5,636 bases of DNA. Origin: Clostridia bacterium. Lineage in GTDB: Bacteria > Bacillota > Clostridia > Christensenellales > Aristaeellaceae. The DNA is taken from positions 1 to 5,636 of the forward strand of contig CAAEEC010000338.1 of assembly GCA_900754755.1 (NCBI GenBank), read 5' to 3'. Positions 1 to 5,484 of the stretch are shown here, piece after piece. The number at the start of each line of letters is the position of its first letter. Within the stretch, counting starts at the first letter, position 1. The position numbers and the translations under genes are program-made. Under the pieces are notes generated by a model. It searched no databases, was not told the origin of the DNA, and worked only from the letters and a program-made list of their open reading frames with translations.

Positions 1-223
1 GCAGAATCCACTCTGGTTCCCATCGCTCTACGTCAATATCAAACGAGACCGTATATAATGGATACGTGCCCAATATCTGGGAATCCAGAGAGGGCTGTGC
101 GTATAGAACCATGTCGTGGCGCCACCACTGGCGTGCATAATAAAATGGTTCTCCCTCGTAGGCAAAAGCACTGGCGGTTACCCAGCAAAGCATCCACATA
201 AGCAGCGCAACTTTCTTTTTCAT
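1..223 (-). CDS. Exported protein of unknown function, partial (C-terminus beyond the left edge); possible SH3-like domain
   Basis: This reading frame opens at ATG 223-221 and stays open for 74 codons to the window edge, so its C-terminus is missing. The start is well supported: GGAGGAGGG at 238-230 ends 7 nt before the ATG. The N-terminus is a classic signal peptide: MKKK, then a hydrophobic stretch (about residues 5-18), then ASAFA followed by Tyr, a good signal peptidase I site after residue 21. The mature part begins with an aromatic and Trp-rich stretch (YY, WW). It continues with VLYAQPSLDSQILGTYPLYTV, which resembles the start of a bacterial SH3-like repeat (small residues, LG, then a beta strand), but too little is present to be certain. 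It is divergent from another exported SH3-repeat gene whose start lies 212 nt away, suggesting a shared envelope-related role. I do not recognise a named family. Confidence 0.72.
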   Translation of the reverse strand, partial: MKKKVALLMWMLCWVTASAFAYEGEPFYYARQWWRHDMVLYAQPSLDSQILGTYPLYTVSFDIDVERWEPEWIL

Positions 224-229
224 GCCCAG

Positions 230-238
230 CCCTCCTCC
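230..238 (-). promoter_or_regulatory. Ribosome binding site of the left-edge exported protein
   Basis: The minus strand reads GGAGGAGGG here. The last full GGAGG lies 7 nt before ATG 223, an ideal distance. It fixes the start of the left-edge gene and supports it as real despite its truncation. Confidence 0.75.
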
Positions 239-291
239 ACTTGGGTTCTTGAGCGGCGCTTCTATTCATCAACCTTTTGCCTATTGGACGG

Positions 292-319
292 TTGAAGTTT
301 CCATTGTGTTCCATAAAAT
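292..319 (+). promoter_or_regulatory. Possible sigma-A promoter of the SH3-repeat protein gene
   Basis: TTGAAG (292-297, 4 of 6 to consensus), a 16-nt spacer and TAAAAT (314-319, 5 of 6) would give a transcript starting near 326. That leaves a leader of about 110 nt before ATG 436. The match is modest compared with the perfect promoters elsewhere in this window, so this is a candidate only. Confidence 0.3.
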
Positions 320-420
320 TGGTATTTTACGGAACCAACTCTCGCCATAAATCGTCTTATAGAAAAACGAGAGCCATTTTTCCTGCCTTACGCGGGAACG
401 AAATCCATAGCGATTGCAAT

Positions 421-426
421 GGGAGG
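421..426 (+). promoter_or_regulatory. Ribosome binding site that sets the SH3-repeat protein start
   Basis: GGGAGG lies 9 nt before ATG 436. The frame stays open upstream to 277, but those extra 53 codons have no comparable site, are rich in Arg, Ser and Cys, and would bury the signal peptide. ATG 436 is therefore the better start. Confidence 0.7.
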
Positions 427-435
427 TGTAGCAGG

Positions 436-1422
436 ATGTTCGCAAAGGCTGGCATGCTTGGGAAATTGGCTATAATGACGACCGTCGCACTGGCTCTGAG
501 GCTGCTTGCACCAGGAGCCTTAGCAGAACTTGAGCGGCTTATACTGAAAGACAATGGCCTCGTATGCTTCGAAAACGGTGGAATCGCAGGAAAAACGGAG
601 GCGTATGACACATATATCGAGGAATTTCTCAGCCAGGAAGACCCGAACGGGTTGCCAAGGGTGGCAGATAGCACAGCCTACCGGCCGCTAACGATTCGCG
701 ATGACATTGTATACGATCAGAACGGGAACGCCATCGGCATCCTATCGGGAAGCGCCGCGCCAGAAGCGCCGCAAATTTCAAAGGAGCCAAGCGAACCGGA
801 AAAGCGCCCGTCCGCCCCTGCGGCTTCGACGCCAGCGGAAGTGTATTCATCCAGCACGACCGTATACGCCAAGGCCTCCGCCTCGGGAAAAGAACTGGCC
901 ACGCTGGAGAAGGGAACCCGCCTAGATATTTTGAGCGGCCATGGCGAATGGGTGAAAATTTCCTGCGAAGGCAACGAAGGCTTCGTGCAGGTGGAGGATT
1001 TGGCTCTGCTCGAGCGCATGGTGGGAGAGGTGCAAGAGGCCGCCTATGTGCGCGATGCGGCGACAGGCAAGTCCGTGCAACTGCCCACGGGAACGATCGT
1101 GTTTGTGGCAGGAAAAACAGAAAACGATTTTCGCATTGAAAATCTCAGCGGCACGGCGACGGGCTGGATCGCCAAAGACGCGCTGGCGCAAATCGATTAT
1201 CCCGCCCTTCCCGCCCAATTGGCGCAGAACGCCGCCCTGTACGCGATCGACGATGAAACCGGCGCCTCGCAGCAAATCCCGCCCCAGGGCGCGATCGTCT
1301 ACGTGGTGGGCGAAAAGGATGGCATGCTGGTGGTGGAAGATGAAACCCATGCCCAGCAATATAAGGCGGAAAAAATGTCCGTCCTCTCCACGACAGGCGA
1401 AGGGAACTGGCATTTCTCTTAG
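436..1422 (+). CDS. Exported protein with three tandem SH3-like repeats
   Basis: A 328-residue protein starting at ATG 436. Residues 1-30 form a signal peptide: basic N-region, hydrophobic core ending in LRLLAPGALA, probable cleavage after ALA-30. Residues 31-104 are a domain I do not recognise. Residues about 105-135 are a Pro/Glu/Ser/Ala-rich linker. Three repeats follow: about 137-190 (VYAKASASGKELATLEKGT, then GEWVKI and GFVQVEDL), 197-254 (YVRDAATGKSVQLPTGT, then TGWIAKDAL) and 261-318 (LYAIDDETGASQQIPPQGA). This layout fits bacterial SH3-like (SH3_3/SH3b type) domains, which in secreted Gram-positive proteins often bind cell-wall peptides or other envelope ligands; that role is inferred here. 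There is no sortase motif, C-terminal membrane anchor or enzymatic domain. Repeats 2 and 3 resemble each other most, and the third lacks the usual closing G-W/F-V/I motif. A hairpin downstream probably ends the transcript. Confidence 0.8.
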   Translation: MFAKAGMLGKLAIMTTVALALRLLAPGALAELERLILKDNGLVCFENGGIAGKTEAYDTYIEEFLSQEDPNGLPRVADSTAYRPLTIRDDIVYDQNGNAIGILSGSAAPEAPQISKEPSEPEKRPSAPAASTPAEVYSSSTTVYAKASASGKELATLEKGTRLDILSGHGEWVKISCEGNEGFVQVEDLALLERMVGEVQEAAYVRDAATGKSVQLPTGTIVFVAGKTENDFRIENLSGTATGWIAKDALAQIDYPALPAQLAQNAALYAIDDETGASQQIPPQGAIVYVVGEKDGMLVVEDETHAQQYKAEKMSVLSTTGEGNWHFS

Positions 1423-1452
1423 AGGCACGGCCGCTTCTCCCTTGAGCCAACA

Positions 1453-1504
1453 AAAGGAACCCACACTTCGCCACCGGAAATGGACGGCGAAGCGGGGTTC
1501 CTTT
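1453..1504. terminator. Long hairpin between convergent genes, probable bidirectional terminator
   Basis: AAAGGAACCC (1453-1462) pairs perfectly with GGGTTCCTTT (1495-1504). After a small internal bulge, CTTCGCC (1466-1472) pairs with GGCGAAG (1486-1492) around a 13-nt loop. It lies 30 nt after the SH3-repeat stop at 1422 and about 137 nt beyond the stop of the minus-strand MarR-type gene. On the plus strand the stem ends in CTTTG with no long T-run. On the minus strand it ends in CCTTTTG, slightly better. The position supports transcription ending here for both genes, but the weak T-tracts keep confidence moderate. Confidence 0.55.
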
Positions 1505-1640
1505 GCGCTTTGCGCCTGTGCCTTGCCCCCGCGCACTGGGGCGGAAAACCATCCGCCAAACTACAGGCCGAAATGGGTTTGCCTCAATAGAATCGCGCAT
1601 TCCAGCACAACATAGGTGCATTGGGAAAAATGGAAATTCG

Positions 1641-2090
1641 TCAATCCGGCATATGTTTATCAAACGCCGCTTTGATGTTGGCGGCAAAGATTTCAAAATC
1701 CGCCACAAAAGAAGCGGAGCAAGTCTTCAAGGTCTCGCGCAAAGCCTCCTCTTCCGCCTCATACACCTGCCGCAAAGTCTGGCGCGCGTATTCCTTACCC
1801 TTTTCCGTGAGATAGATGCGCTTTTCCCGCTTTTGCCCAGGCGTGGCTTCGAGGATCACGAGCCCATTGTCCCGGCATTCGCGGATGATCGTGTTGATGG
1901 TGGTGCGGGGAAAGAGCCATTCATCGCAAATTTTGCTTTGGGAATGCGGCTTGCCATCGTCCAGCGCATAGAGCAGCCAGAGCAAATTGGCCTTCACGCC
2001 CACTTTTTTGGATAGCCGGTCATATGCGCCATCCAGGCGAATGGAGGCAATGCTAATGCGGCGCAAAAGCTCCCGATGGTCTTCCTTCAC
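1641..2090 (-). CDS. MarR-type winged-helix transcriptional regulator
   Basis: A 149-residue protein, the usual size for MarR-family regulators, which act as cytoplasmic dimers binding palindromic operators. The N-terminal helices (about 5-30) would form part of the dimer interface. LLWLLYALDDGKPHSQSKI (about 36-54) begins the winged-helix domain. The recognition helix lies at about 60-75 (FPRTTINTIIRECRDNGLV). The wing is ATPGQKREKRIYLTEKGKEYA (about 82-102), with the family's typical Arg/Lys-rich turn. The C-terminal helices (about 105-147) would complete the dimer. I chose GTG 2090 because GGGGAAGGGG (2108-2099) lies 8 nt before it. An in-frame GTG at 2099 would add three residues but sits inside that site. 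Its ligand and target genes are unknown. It is a single-gene unit between a convergent exported protein gene and a divergent tRNA, so autoregulation is the simplest guess. Confidence 0.82.
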   Translation of the reverse strand: MKEDHRELLRRISIASIRLDGAYDRLSKKVGVKANLLWLLYALDDGKPHSQSKICDEWLFPRTTINTIIRECRDNGLVILEATPGQKREKRIYLTEKGKEYARQTLRQVYEAEEEALRETLKTCSASFVADFEIFAANIKAAFDKHMPD

Positions 2091-2122
2091 GGCTGGCACC
2101 CCTTCCCCATGAATCTATGTTG

Positions 2123-2151
2123 ATTATAGTAAAGCCCGCTGCCGCTGTCAA
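2123..2151 (-). promoter_or_regulatory. Perfect consensus sigma-A promoter of the MarR-type gene
   Basis: On the minus strand, TTGACA (2151-2146), a 17-nt spacer and TATAAT (2128-2123) match the consensus at all 12 positions. Transcription would start near 2116, about 25 nt before GTG 2090. A promoter this strong for a regulator suggests it is held down by repression, possibly by its own product. Confidence 0.88.
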
Positions 2152-2189
2152 GCAAAAATCTCACCCGCGGAATTTAACGCAAAAATTCC

Positions 2190-2218
2190 TTGACAAATGT
2201 CTCGGGGAGGAATATAAT
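2190..2218 (+). promoter_or_regulatory. Perfect consensus sigma-A promoter of the tRNA-Lys gene
   Basis: TTGACA (2190-2195), a 17-nt spacer and TATAAT (2213-2218) match the consensus at all positions. Transcription would start near 2225, giving a leader of about 20 nt before the mature tRNA end. The leader holds a 5-bp inverted repeat, CTCTT (2221-2225) with AAGAG (2233-2237). Confidence 0.9.
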
Positions 2219-2246
2219 TACTCTTGCCTTTTAAGAGAGGCCATAT

Positions 2247-2322
2247 GCACCATTAGCTCAGTTGGTAGAGCACCTGACTCTTAATCAGGGTGTCCAGGGT
2301 TCGAGCCCCTGATGGTGTACCA
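2247..2322 (+). tRNA. tRNA-Lys (anticodon CUU), CCA encoded
   Basis: A complete 76-nt cloverleaf. The acceptor stem is GCACCAT (2247-2253) with ATGGTGT (2312-2318). The D-stem is GCTC (2256-2259) with GAGC (2268-2271). The anticodon stem is CCTGA (2273-2277) with TCAGG (2285-2289), around loop CTCTTAA with anticodon CTT at 2280-2282. The T-stem is CAGGG (2295-2299) with CCCTG (2307-2311), around TTCGAGC. The discriminator is A (2319), followed by encoded CCA (2320-2322). It reads lysine AAG codons. The first acceptor pair is a G-U wobble (2247 with 2318) rather than the usual G-C. It forms a single-gene unit with its own promoter and terminator. Confidence 0.97.
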
Positions 2323-2325
2323 GCA

Positions 2326-2365
2326 AAAATCGCCTGAAAACGTCAGTTTTCGGGCGATTTTGTTT
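2326..2365. terminator. Strong intrinsic terminator after tRNA-Lys, likely bidirectional
   Basis: AAAATCGCCTGAAAAC (2326-2341) pairs with GTTTTCGGGCGATTTT (2346-2361) through 16 pairs including one T-G wobble, with a GTCA loop. On the plus strand the stem runs into TTTTGTTT, ending the tRNA transcript 4 nt after its CCA. On the minus strand it runs into TTTTT (2329-2325), so it can also stop transcripts of the AraC-type gene, whose stop codon is at 2431. Confidence 0.88.
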
Positions 2366-2399
2366 ACTAACAAATGATTGGAGCGGCGCGGCCAGATTT

Positions 2400-2417
2400 C
2401 GCTCTCTCCCCAGAGCG
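2400..2417 (-). other. Small hairpin just after the AraC-type gene
   Basis: CGCTCT (2400-2405) pairs with AGAGCG (2412-2417) around a 6-nt loop, 13 nt beyond the minus-strand stop codon. There is no T-run, so it is not a terminator by itself. It could protect the mRNA 3' end, but may be incidental. Confidence 0.3.
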
Positions 2418-2430
2418 CTTTGCGCTGCGG

Positions 2431-3270
2431 TTAGGCCTTGCTCTGGCGGAATTCGGTGGGCGAAACGCCCATCTTGCAGCGGAACAAGCGGCTGAAATAT
2501 AGCGGGTCTTCATACCCCACCGCGCGGGCGATTTCCGCGATGGACAGAGCCGTTTCCGCCATCAGTTGGCTGGCGTGGTTCAGGCGCAGCCGGGTGAGGT
2601 ATTCCAGAGGAGAAAACCCCGTGCGCTGGTGGAACAGGCGCCGAAAGCGACTGCTGCTCAGATGCGCGTGCGCCGCCATTTCGTCCACCGAAACCGGCTG
2701 GCTATAAGAGCGGTGCAGATGCGCGATGGCGCGGGAAATGCGCTCGTCGTCCACAGGCGCGCGCCCGCCGATTTCCGCGCGGCGCGCAATTTCCGTGAGC
2801 AGCGCCACAACGCCCGCGCAGGCGGCCACTTCAAAGCAAGCGTCTCTTTCGATGAAATCGCGAAATACGCTTTCGAAGCGAACGGCAATGGAGCCATGAA
2901 CGCCCACATTCAGGGGCTTCTGGTTGGCGAAGCGGCATTTTTTCACAAGGGTTTCGGCGAGAGAACCCGTGAAATGCGCCCAATAATACGCCACGGGCTG
3001 TTCGCCGCGCATCGCATACCAATATTCCGTGTGAGGAAAGTGCAAAACCGCTTCGCCGGGCCGCAAAATGCCCAGTTTCCCATCCAGCAAAATGTCCATT
3101 TCCCCATCCACCATATATTGCAAATAGAAATCCTCCCTGCCCGTGGGAAAGTGGCTGATGAACGGTTGCCGCATCACGCATAGCCCCGCACAGTTCACAC
3201 ACAGCGGCGTATCCATCCGGCAAATGTTATCACTCACGCCGAGCAGGCGATAATAGGATTGCGATTCCAT
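2431..3270 (-). CDS. AraC-type transcriptional regulator with N-terminal cupin sensor
   Basis: A 279-residue protein of standard AraC-family length. Residues about 38-105 form the ligand-sensing cupin-like barrel (GREDFYLQYMVDGEMDILL, then LRPGEAVLHFPHTEYWYAM). The C-terminal part (about 176-275) is the double helix-turn-helix DNA-binding domain. Its first motif is at about 193-214 (VSVDEMAAHAHLSSSRFRRLF) and its second at about 242-263 (LSIAEIARAVGYEDPLYFSRLF), closing with the hallmark GVSPTEFR. I chose ATG 3270 because GGAGG (3282-3278) lies 7 nt upstream; an ATG ten codons earlier lies upstream of that site and has none of its own. The gene is divergent from the sugar epimerase/dehydrogenase operon, the usual position for a ligand-responsive activator of such genes. 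The sensed molecule is unknown. Four cysteines (17, 24, 27, 31) cluster ahead of the barrel. Confidence 0.9.
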   Translation of the reverse strand: MESQSYYRLLGVSDNICRMDTPLCVNCAGLCVMRQPFISHFPTGREDFYLQYMVDGEMDILLDGKLGILRPGEAVLHFPHTEYWYAMRGEQPVAYYWAHFTGSLAETLVKKCRFANQKPLNVGVHGSIAVRFESVFRDFIERDACFEVAACAGVVALLTEIARRAEIGGRAPVDDERISRAIAHLHRSYSQPVSVDEMAAHAHLSSSRFRRLFHQRTGFSPLEYLTRLRLNHASQLMAETALSIAEIARAVGYEDPLYFSRLFRCKMGVSPTEFRQSKA

Positions 3271-3277
3271 GCCATCC

Positions 3278-3282
3278 CCTCC
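3278..3282 (-). promoter_or_regulatory. Ribosome binding site deciding the AraC-type start
   Basis: The minus strand reads GGAGG here, 7 nt before ATG 3270. It lies downstream of the alternative ATG at 3300, which argues for the shorter 279-residue product. Confidence 0.75.
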
Positions 3283-3322
3283 GATAGTCGGTTTGTCCAT
3301 GCAATCAAGCGAATTCTGTATG

Positions 3323-3349
3323 TTAAAGTTCCCGTTTATAGTATATACT
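3323..3349 (+). promoter_or_regulatory. Weak promoter of the epimerase/dehydrogenase operon
   Basis: TATACT (3344-3349) is a good -10 element. The best upstream partner, TTAAAG (3323-3328), is poor and only 15 nt away. A good -10 with a bad -35 is what an activator-dependent promoter looks like, which fits control by the divergent AraC-type protein. Transcription would start near 3356, leaving a leader of about 40 nt. Confidence 0.4.
3340..3349. repeat. Perfect 10-bp palindrome in the divergent promoter region
   Basis: AGTATATACT reads the same on both strands and supplies an overlapping -10 hexamer (TATACT) to each side. Polymerase binding in the two directions would therefore be mutually exclusive. 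It could also be an operator half, but the region shows no second copy. Confidence 0.45.
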
Positions 3350-3368
3350 GAGGACGACTCAATTGCAA
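3340..3368 (-). promoter_or_regulatory. Probable promoter of the AraC-type gene
   Basis: On the minus strand, TTGCAA (3368-3363, 4 of 6) and TATACT (3345-3340, 5 of 6) are separated by 17 nt. Transcription would start near 3333, about 60 nt before the start codon. The -10 element lies inside the palindrome AGTATATACT (3340-3349). Confidence 0.42.
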
Positions 3369-3395
3369 GACCATTACCGGAAGGGAGGATACTCT

Positions 3396-4235
3396 ATGCT
3401 GAAATCTCTAAACGCATGGACGGTGGACAGCTCTGTTTGCTTTGGCGATATGTTTCGCCAGGTGCGCGCCGCGGGTTTCGATGGAATTGAGCTGAACGTG
3501 GATGAGCCGGAGCGCTCGTCGCACTCGCTGACCATGCAGACGCCCACCTGTTTGCTGCACGAAATTCGCGATATCTGTGCCGAAATTGGCCTAAAAATTG
3601 TGAGCGTTTCTTCCTCGCTGTATGCGGGCAAAATGGGTTCGCCCGACGCGAAGGATCGCGCGTTTGCGAAGGCGTTGATTCGCAGGCAACTGGAATGCGC
3701 GTCTTTGCTGGGCGCGGACGGCATTCTGTGCGTACCGGGCGGCCAATGCCCGCGCATTCCCTATGCGCAGGATTGGGTGCAAAGCTTGGAAACCTTGCTC
3801 TCCATGCGGCAGGAAATCGAGCAGATTGGCCTGTATGTGGATGTGGAAAACGTTTGGAACGGCTTTTTCACCGCGCCGCACGCCATGGTAGACTTCATTG
3901 ATGAAATCGGCAGTCCCTATATTGGTGCGTATTTCGATGTGGGCAACGTCGTGGCGTTCTCCTGGCCGGAAGCCTGGATCGACGCGCTGGGCGCGCGCAT
4001 TCACCATGTACACGTCAAGGACTTCAAGCGCAACGGGCATTTGAACAGCGGCGGCGCTTTTGTCGACCTGGGCGAAGGCGACGTCAACTGGAAAGATGTG
4101 ATCCACGCCCTGCGCCATGCGGGTTTCAAGGGCTATCTCACGGGCGAAGTTTTCAAGCCCGAAAGCGAACCGGATTATCTCCAGTACTATCAGAGCGTTT
4201 CTCAGGCGATGGACGCGCTCCTGGTCTATGAATAG
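3396..4235 (+). CDS. Sugar (phosphate) isomerase/epimerase, xylose-isomerase-like TIM barrel
   Basis: A 279-residue cytoplasmic enzyme of the AP-endonuclease-2/xylose-isomerase-like TIM-barrel superfamily, which includes ketose 3-epimerases and inositol-pathway isomerases. The four expected metal ligands are in place and well spaced: Glu151 (YVDVENVWN), Asp181 (AYFDVGNVV), His206 (IHHVHVKDF) and Glu251 (LTGEVF). They correspond to the Glu/Asp/His/Glu set of D-tagatose 3-epimerase, so a divalent-metal-dependent epimerase or isomerase activity is likely. Other family marks are GFDGIELN (about 27-34) and GADGILCVPGG (about 106-116). The start ATG 3396 has GGAGG (3384-3388) 7 nt upstream; an in-frame TTG at 3363 is less likely. 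The dehydrogenase gene follows after 14 nt, so the two form an operon. The exact substrate, and whether it is phosphorylated, cannot be told. A lyase-type role on keto-sugars is an alternative. Confidence 0.87.
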   Translation: MLKSLNAWTVDSSVCFGDMFRQVRAAGFDGIELNVDEPERSSHSLTMQTPTCLLHEIRDICAEIGLKIVSVSSSLYAGKMGSPDAKDRAFAKALIRRQLECASLLGADGILCVPGGQCPRIPYAQDWVQSLETLLSMRQEIEQIGLYVDVENVWNGFFTAPHAMVDFIDEIGSPYIGAYFDVGNVVAFSWPEAWIDALGARIHHVHVKDFKRNGHLNSGGAFVDLGEGDVNWKDVIHALRHAGFKGYLTGEVFKPESEPDYLQYYQSVSQAMDALLVYE

Positions 4236-4249
4236 GAGGGAAAAAGGAC

Positions 4250-5308
4250 ATGAAAAAGTTGGCGTTGATCGGCTGCGGCGGCATTGGCAAATACCACCTG
4301 GGCCACTTTTTGCAATTTAAGGACATTGCCCTGGCGGGCTTTTGCGATTTGGTGCTGGAGCGCGCGGAGGCGTTTGTGCAAAAGGCGGGCAGCGGCAAGG
4401 CGTTTGTCGATTTCCGCAAGATGTACGATGAAGTGCAGCCCGATATGGTATTCATCTGCGTGCCGCCCACCTGCCATGGCCGAATTGAATTCGAAACCAT
4501 CCGCCGGGGCATTCCCTTTTTTGTAGAAAAGCCCCTGTCGCTGGACATTGCCATGGTCAAGGAAATCGCGCGGCAAATCGAGGAAAAACAACTGATCACG
4601 GCGGCGGGCTTCCAGTGCCGCTATGACGATATCAACGATCCCGCCCGCGAATACATTCGCAGCCACCCGATTGCGCACGTGTGCGCTTCGCGCGTGGGCG
4701 GCATCCCTGGCACGGATTGGTGGAACATCAAATCCGCCTCTGGCGGACAACTGGTGGAGCAAACCATTCACCAGATGGACATGCTGCGCTACTTGCTCGG
4801 GCGCGAGCCGGAAACCGTGTATTCCGTGGCCACGCGCGGGTTGATCACCCAGCAGGACAATCCGGGTTATTTTACCGACGACCTGTCCGCCACGCTGATC
4901 ACCTTTGAAGGCGGCCTTACCTGCACGATGATGACCGGCTGCTATTCCAAGAATGGCGCGTCCTGGGATTCAAAGATGACCTTTGGCTCGCTGGATTCGC
5001 GCATGGATTATGTACTTTGCTCCAACATCGCGCTGTATGGCGTGGATCCGCGCGACAGCGCGGCTACCGTTGCAGGCACCATCGCGGGGGACGGCACCCA
5101 GCGCAAGAGCGAAAATGAAGTGGGCGTCACGTACAAATCCAGCGTGGACTTTGGCACCCTGTGCGACCGCACTTTCATCGACGCTGTGCTCACCGGCGAC
5201 GCTTCCCACATCCGCTCGCCGTATGCCGACGCGTACCGTTCCACGGCTTTCACCCTTGCGTGCAACCGTTCCATGGAAACGGGCCTGCCCGTGAAAATCG
5301 CCTATTGA
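4250..5308 (+). CDS. Gfo/Idh/MocA-family NAD(P)-dependent oxidoreductase
   Basis: A 352-residue cytoplasmic dehydrogenase of normal family length. The N-terminal Rossmann fold begins LALIGCGGIGKYH, with the dinucleotide motif GCGGIG at 8-13. DMVFICVPPTCHG (65-77) follows, then the hallmark EKP (93-95) that positions the nicotinamide and the catalytic lysine (Lys94). The C-terminal alpha/beta domain (about 125-330) carries GGQLVEQTIHQMD (165-177), whose His174 and Asp177 match the family's conserved active-site H-x-x-D. Members oxidise or reduce sugars, sugar acids and inositols at a ring hydroxyl; the substrate here is not determined. It starts 14 nt after the epimerase stop, with GGAGGG (4235-4240) overlapping that stop codon, so the two are cotranscribed and probably coupled in translation. 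A strong terminator ends the operon 32 nt after the stop. Confidence 0.92.
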   Translation: MKKLALIGCGGIGKYHLGHFLQFKDIALAGFCDLVLERAEAFVQKAGSGKAFVDFRKMYDEVQPDMVFICVPPTCHGRIEFETIRRGIPFFVEKPLSLDIAMVKEIARQIEEKQLITAAGFQCRYDDINDPAREYIRSHPIAHVCASRVGGIPGTDWWNIKSASGGQLVEQTIHQMDMLRYLLGREPETVYSVATRGLITQQDNPGYFTDDLSATLITFEGGLTCTMMTGCYSKNGASWDSKMTFGSLDSRMDYVLCSNIALYGVDPRDSAATVAGTIAGDGTQRKSENEVGVTYKSSVDFGTLCDRTFIDAVLTGDASHIRSPYADAYRSTAFTLACNRSMETGLPVKIAY

Positions 5309-5340
5309 CGCGCGCCTTGCCACCGCAGGAGCCTCGCCAC

Positions 5341-5382
5341 CGCGCCATTGCCAAAAACTTTCTGGCAATGGCGCGTTTTTTT
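5341..5382 (+). terminator. Strong intrinsic terminator of the epimerase/dehydrogenase operon
   Basis: CGCGCCATTGCCA (5341-5353) pairs perfectly over 13 bp with TGGCAATGGCGCG (5363-5375), with a 9-nt loop, followed at once by seven T residues (5376-5382). It limits the operon to two genes and separates it from the TSCPD gene. Confidence 0.95.
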
Positions 5383-5415
5383 ACGCTTTTGCCCTGCGGA
5401 GGAAGCATTGAACGG

Positions 5416-5444
5416 TTGACAGACCGCTTATATCGCTGTATAAT
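5416..5444 (+). promoter_or_regulatory. Perfect consensus sigma-A promoter of the TSCPD-protein gene
   Basis: TTGACA (5416-5421), a 17-nt spacer and TATAAT (5439-5444) match the consensus completely. Transcription would start near 5451, leaving a leader of about 34 nt with GGGGGA (5469-5474) 10 nt before ATG 5485. Confidence 0.9.
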
Positions 5445-5484
5445 TTATGGTGTATATGCGAATATTGTGGGGGATTATACTCGA

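Noticed and set aside
277..435. N-terminal extension of the SH3-repeat protein
   Set aside because: The frame is open, but there is no ribosome binding site near 277 and the extension would place a Cys/Arg-rich stretch before a clear signal peptide; ATG 436 fits better.
1540..1557. Hairpin GGCGGA/TCCGCC between the convergent genes
   Set aside because: It is a 6-bp stem without a T-run in either direction; the longer hairpin at 1453-1504 is the better terminator candidate.
922..1708. Long open frames on the minus strand (922-1536 and 1145-1708) and plus-strand frames at 1046-1615 and 1503-2015
   Set aside because: They overlap well-supported genes in other frames, have Arg/His/Pro-rich composition typical of shadow frames in G+C-rich DNA, and lack ribosome binding sites or recognisable domains.
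2115..2129. Inverted repeat CTAT-7 nt-ATAG over the MarR-type promoter as an operator
   Set aside because: The arms are only 4 bp and partly consist of the -10 element itself, so it is not distinguishable from chance.
1505..2425. Repeated 11-mer GCGCTTTGCGC at 1505-1515 and 2415-2425
   Set aside because: Both copies lie between genes, but the motif is short and low in complexity for this base composition, and only two copies occur, so it does not support a repeat family.
2247..2430. tRNA-Lys as a mobile-element integration site
   Set aside because: No integrase, no repeated tRNA 3' end and no foreign-looking genes are visible in the window; the adjacent sequence is a normal terminator.
2566..3183. 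205-codon plus-strand open frame antisense to the AraC-type gene
   Set aside because: It lies wholly inside the AraC-type gene, whose domains are unmistakable. Its own translation is Ala/Arg/His-rich with no known motif.
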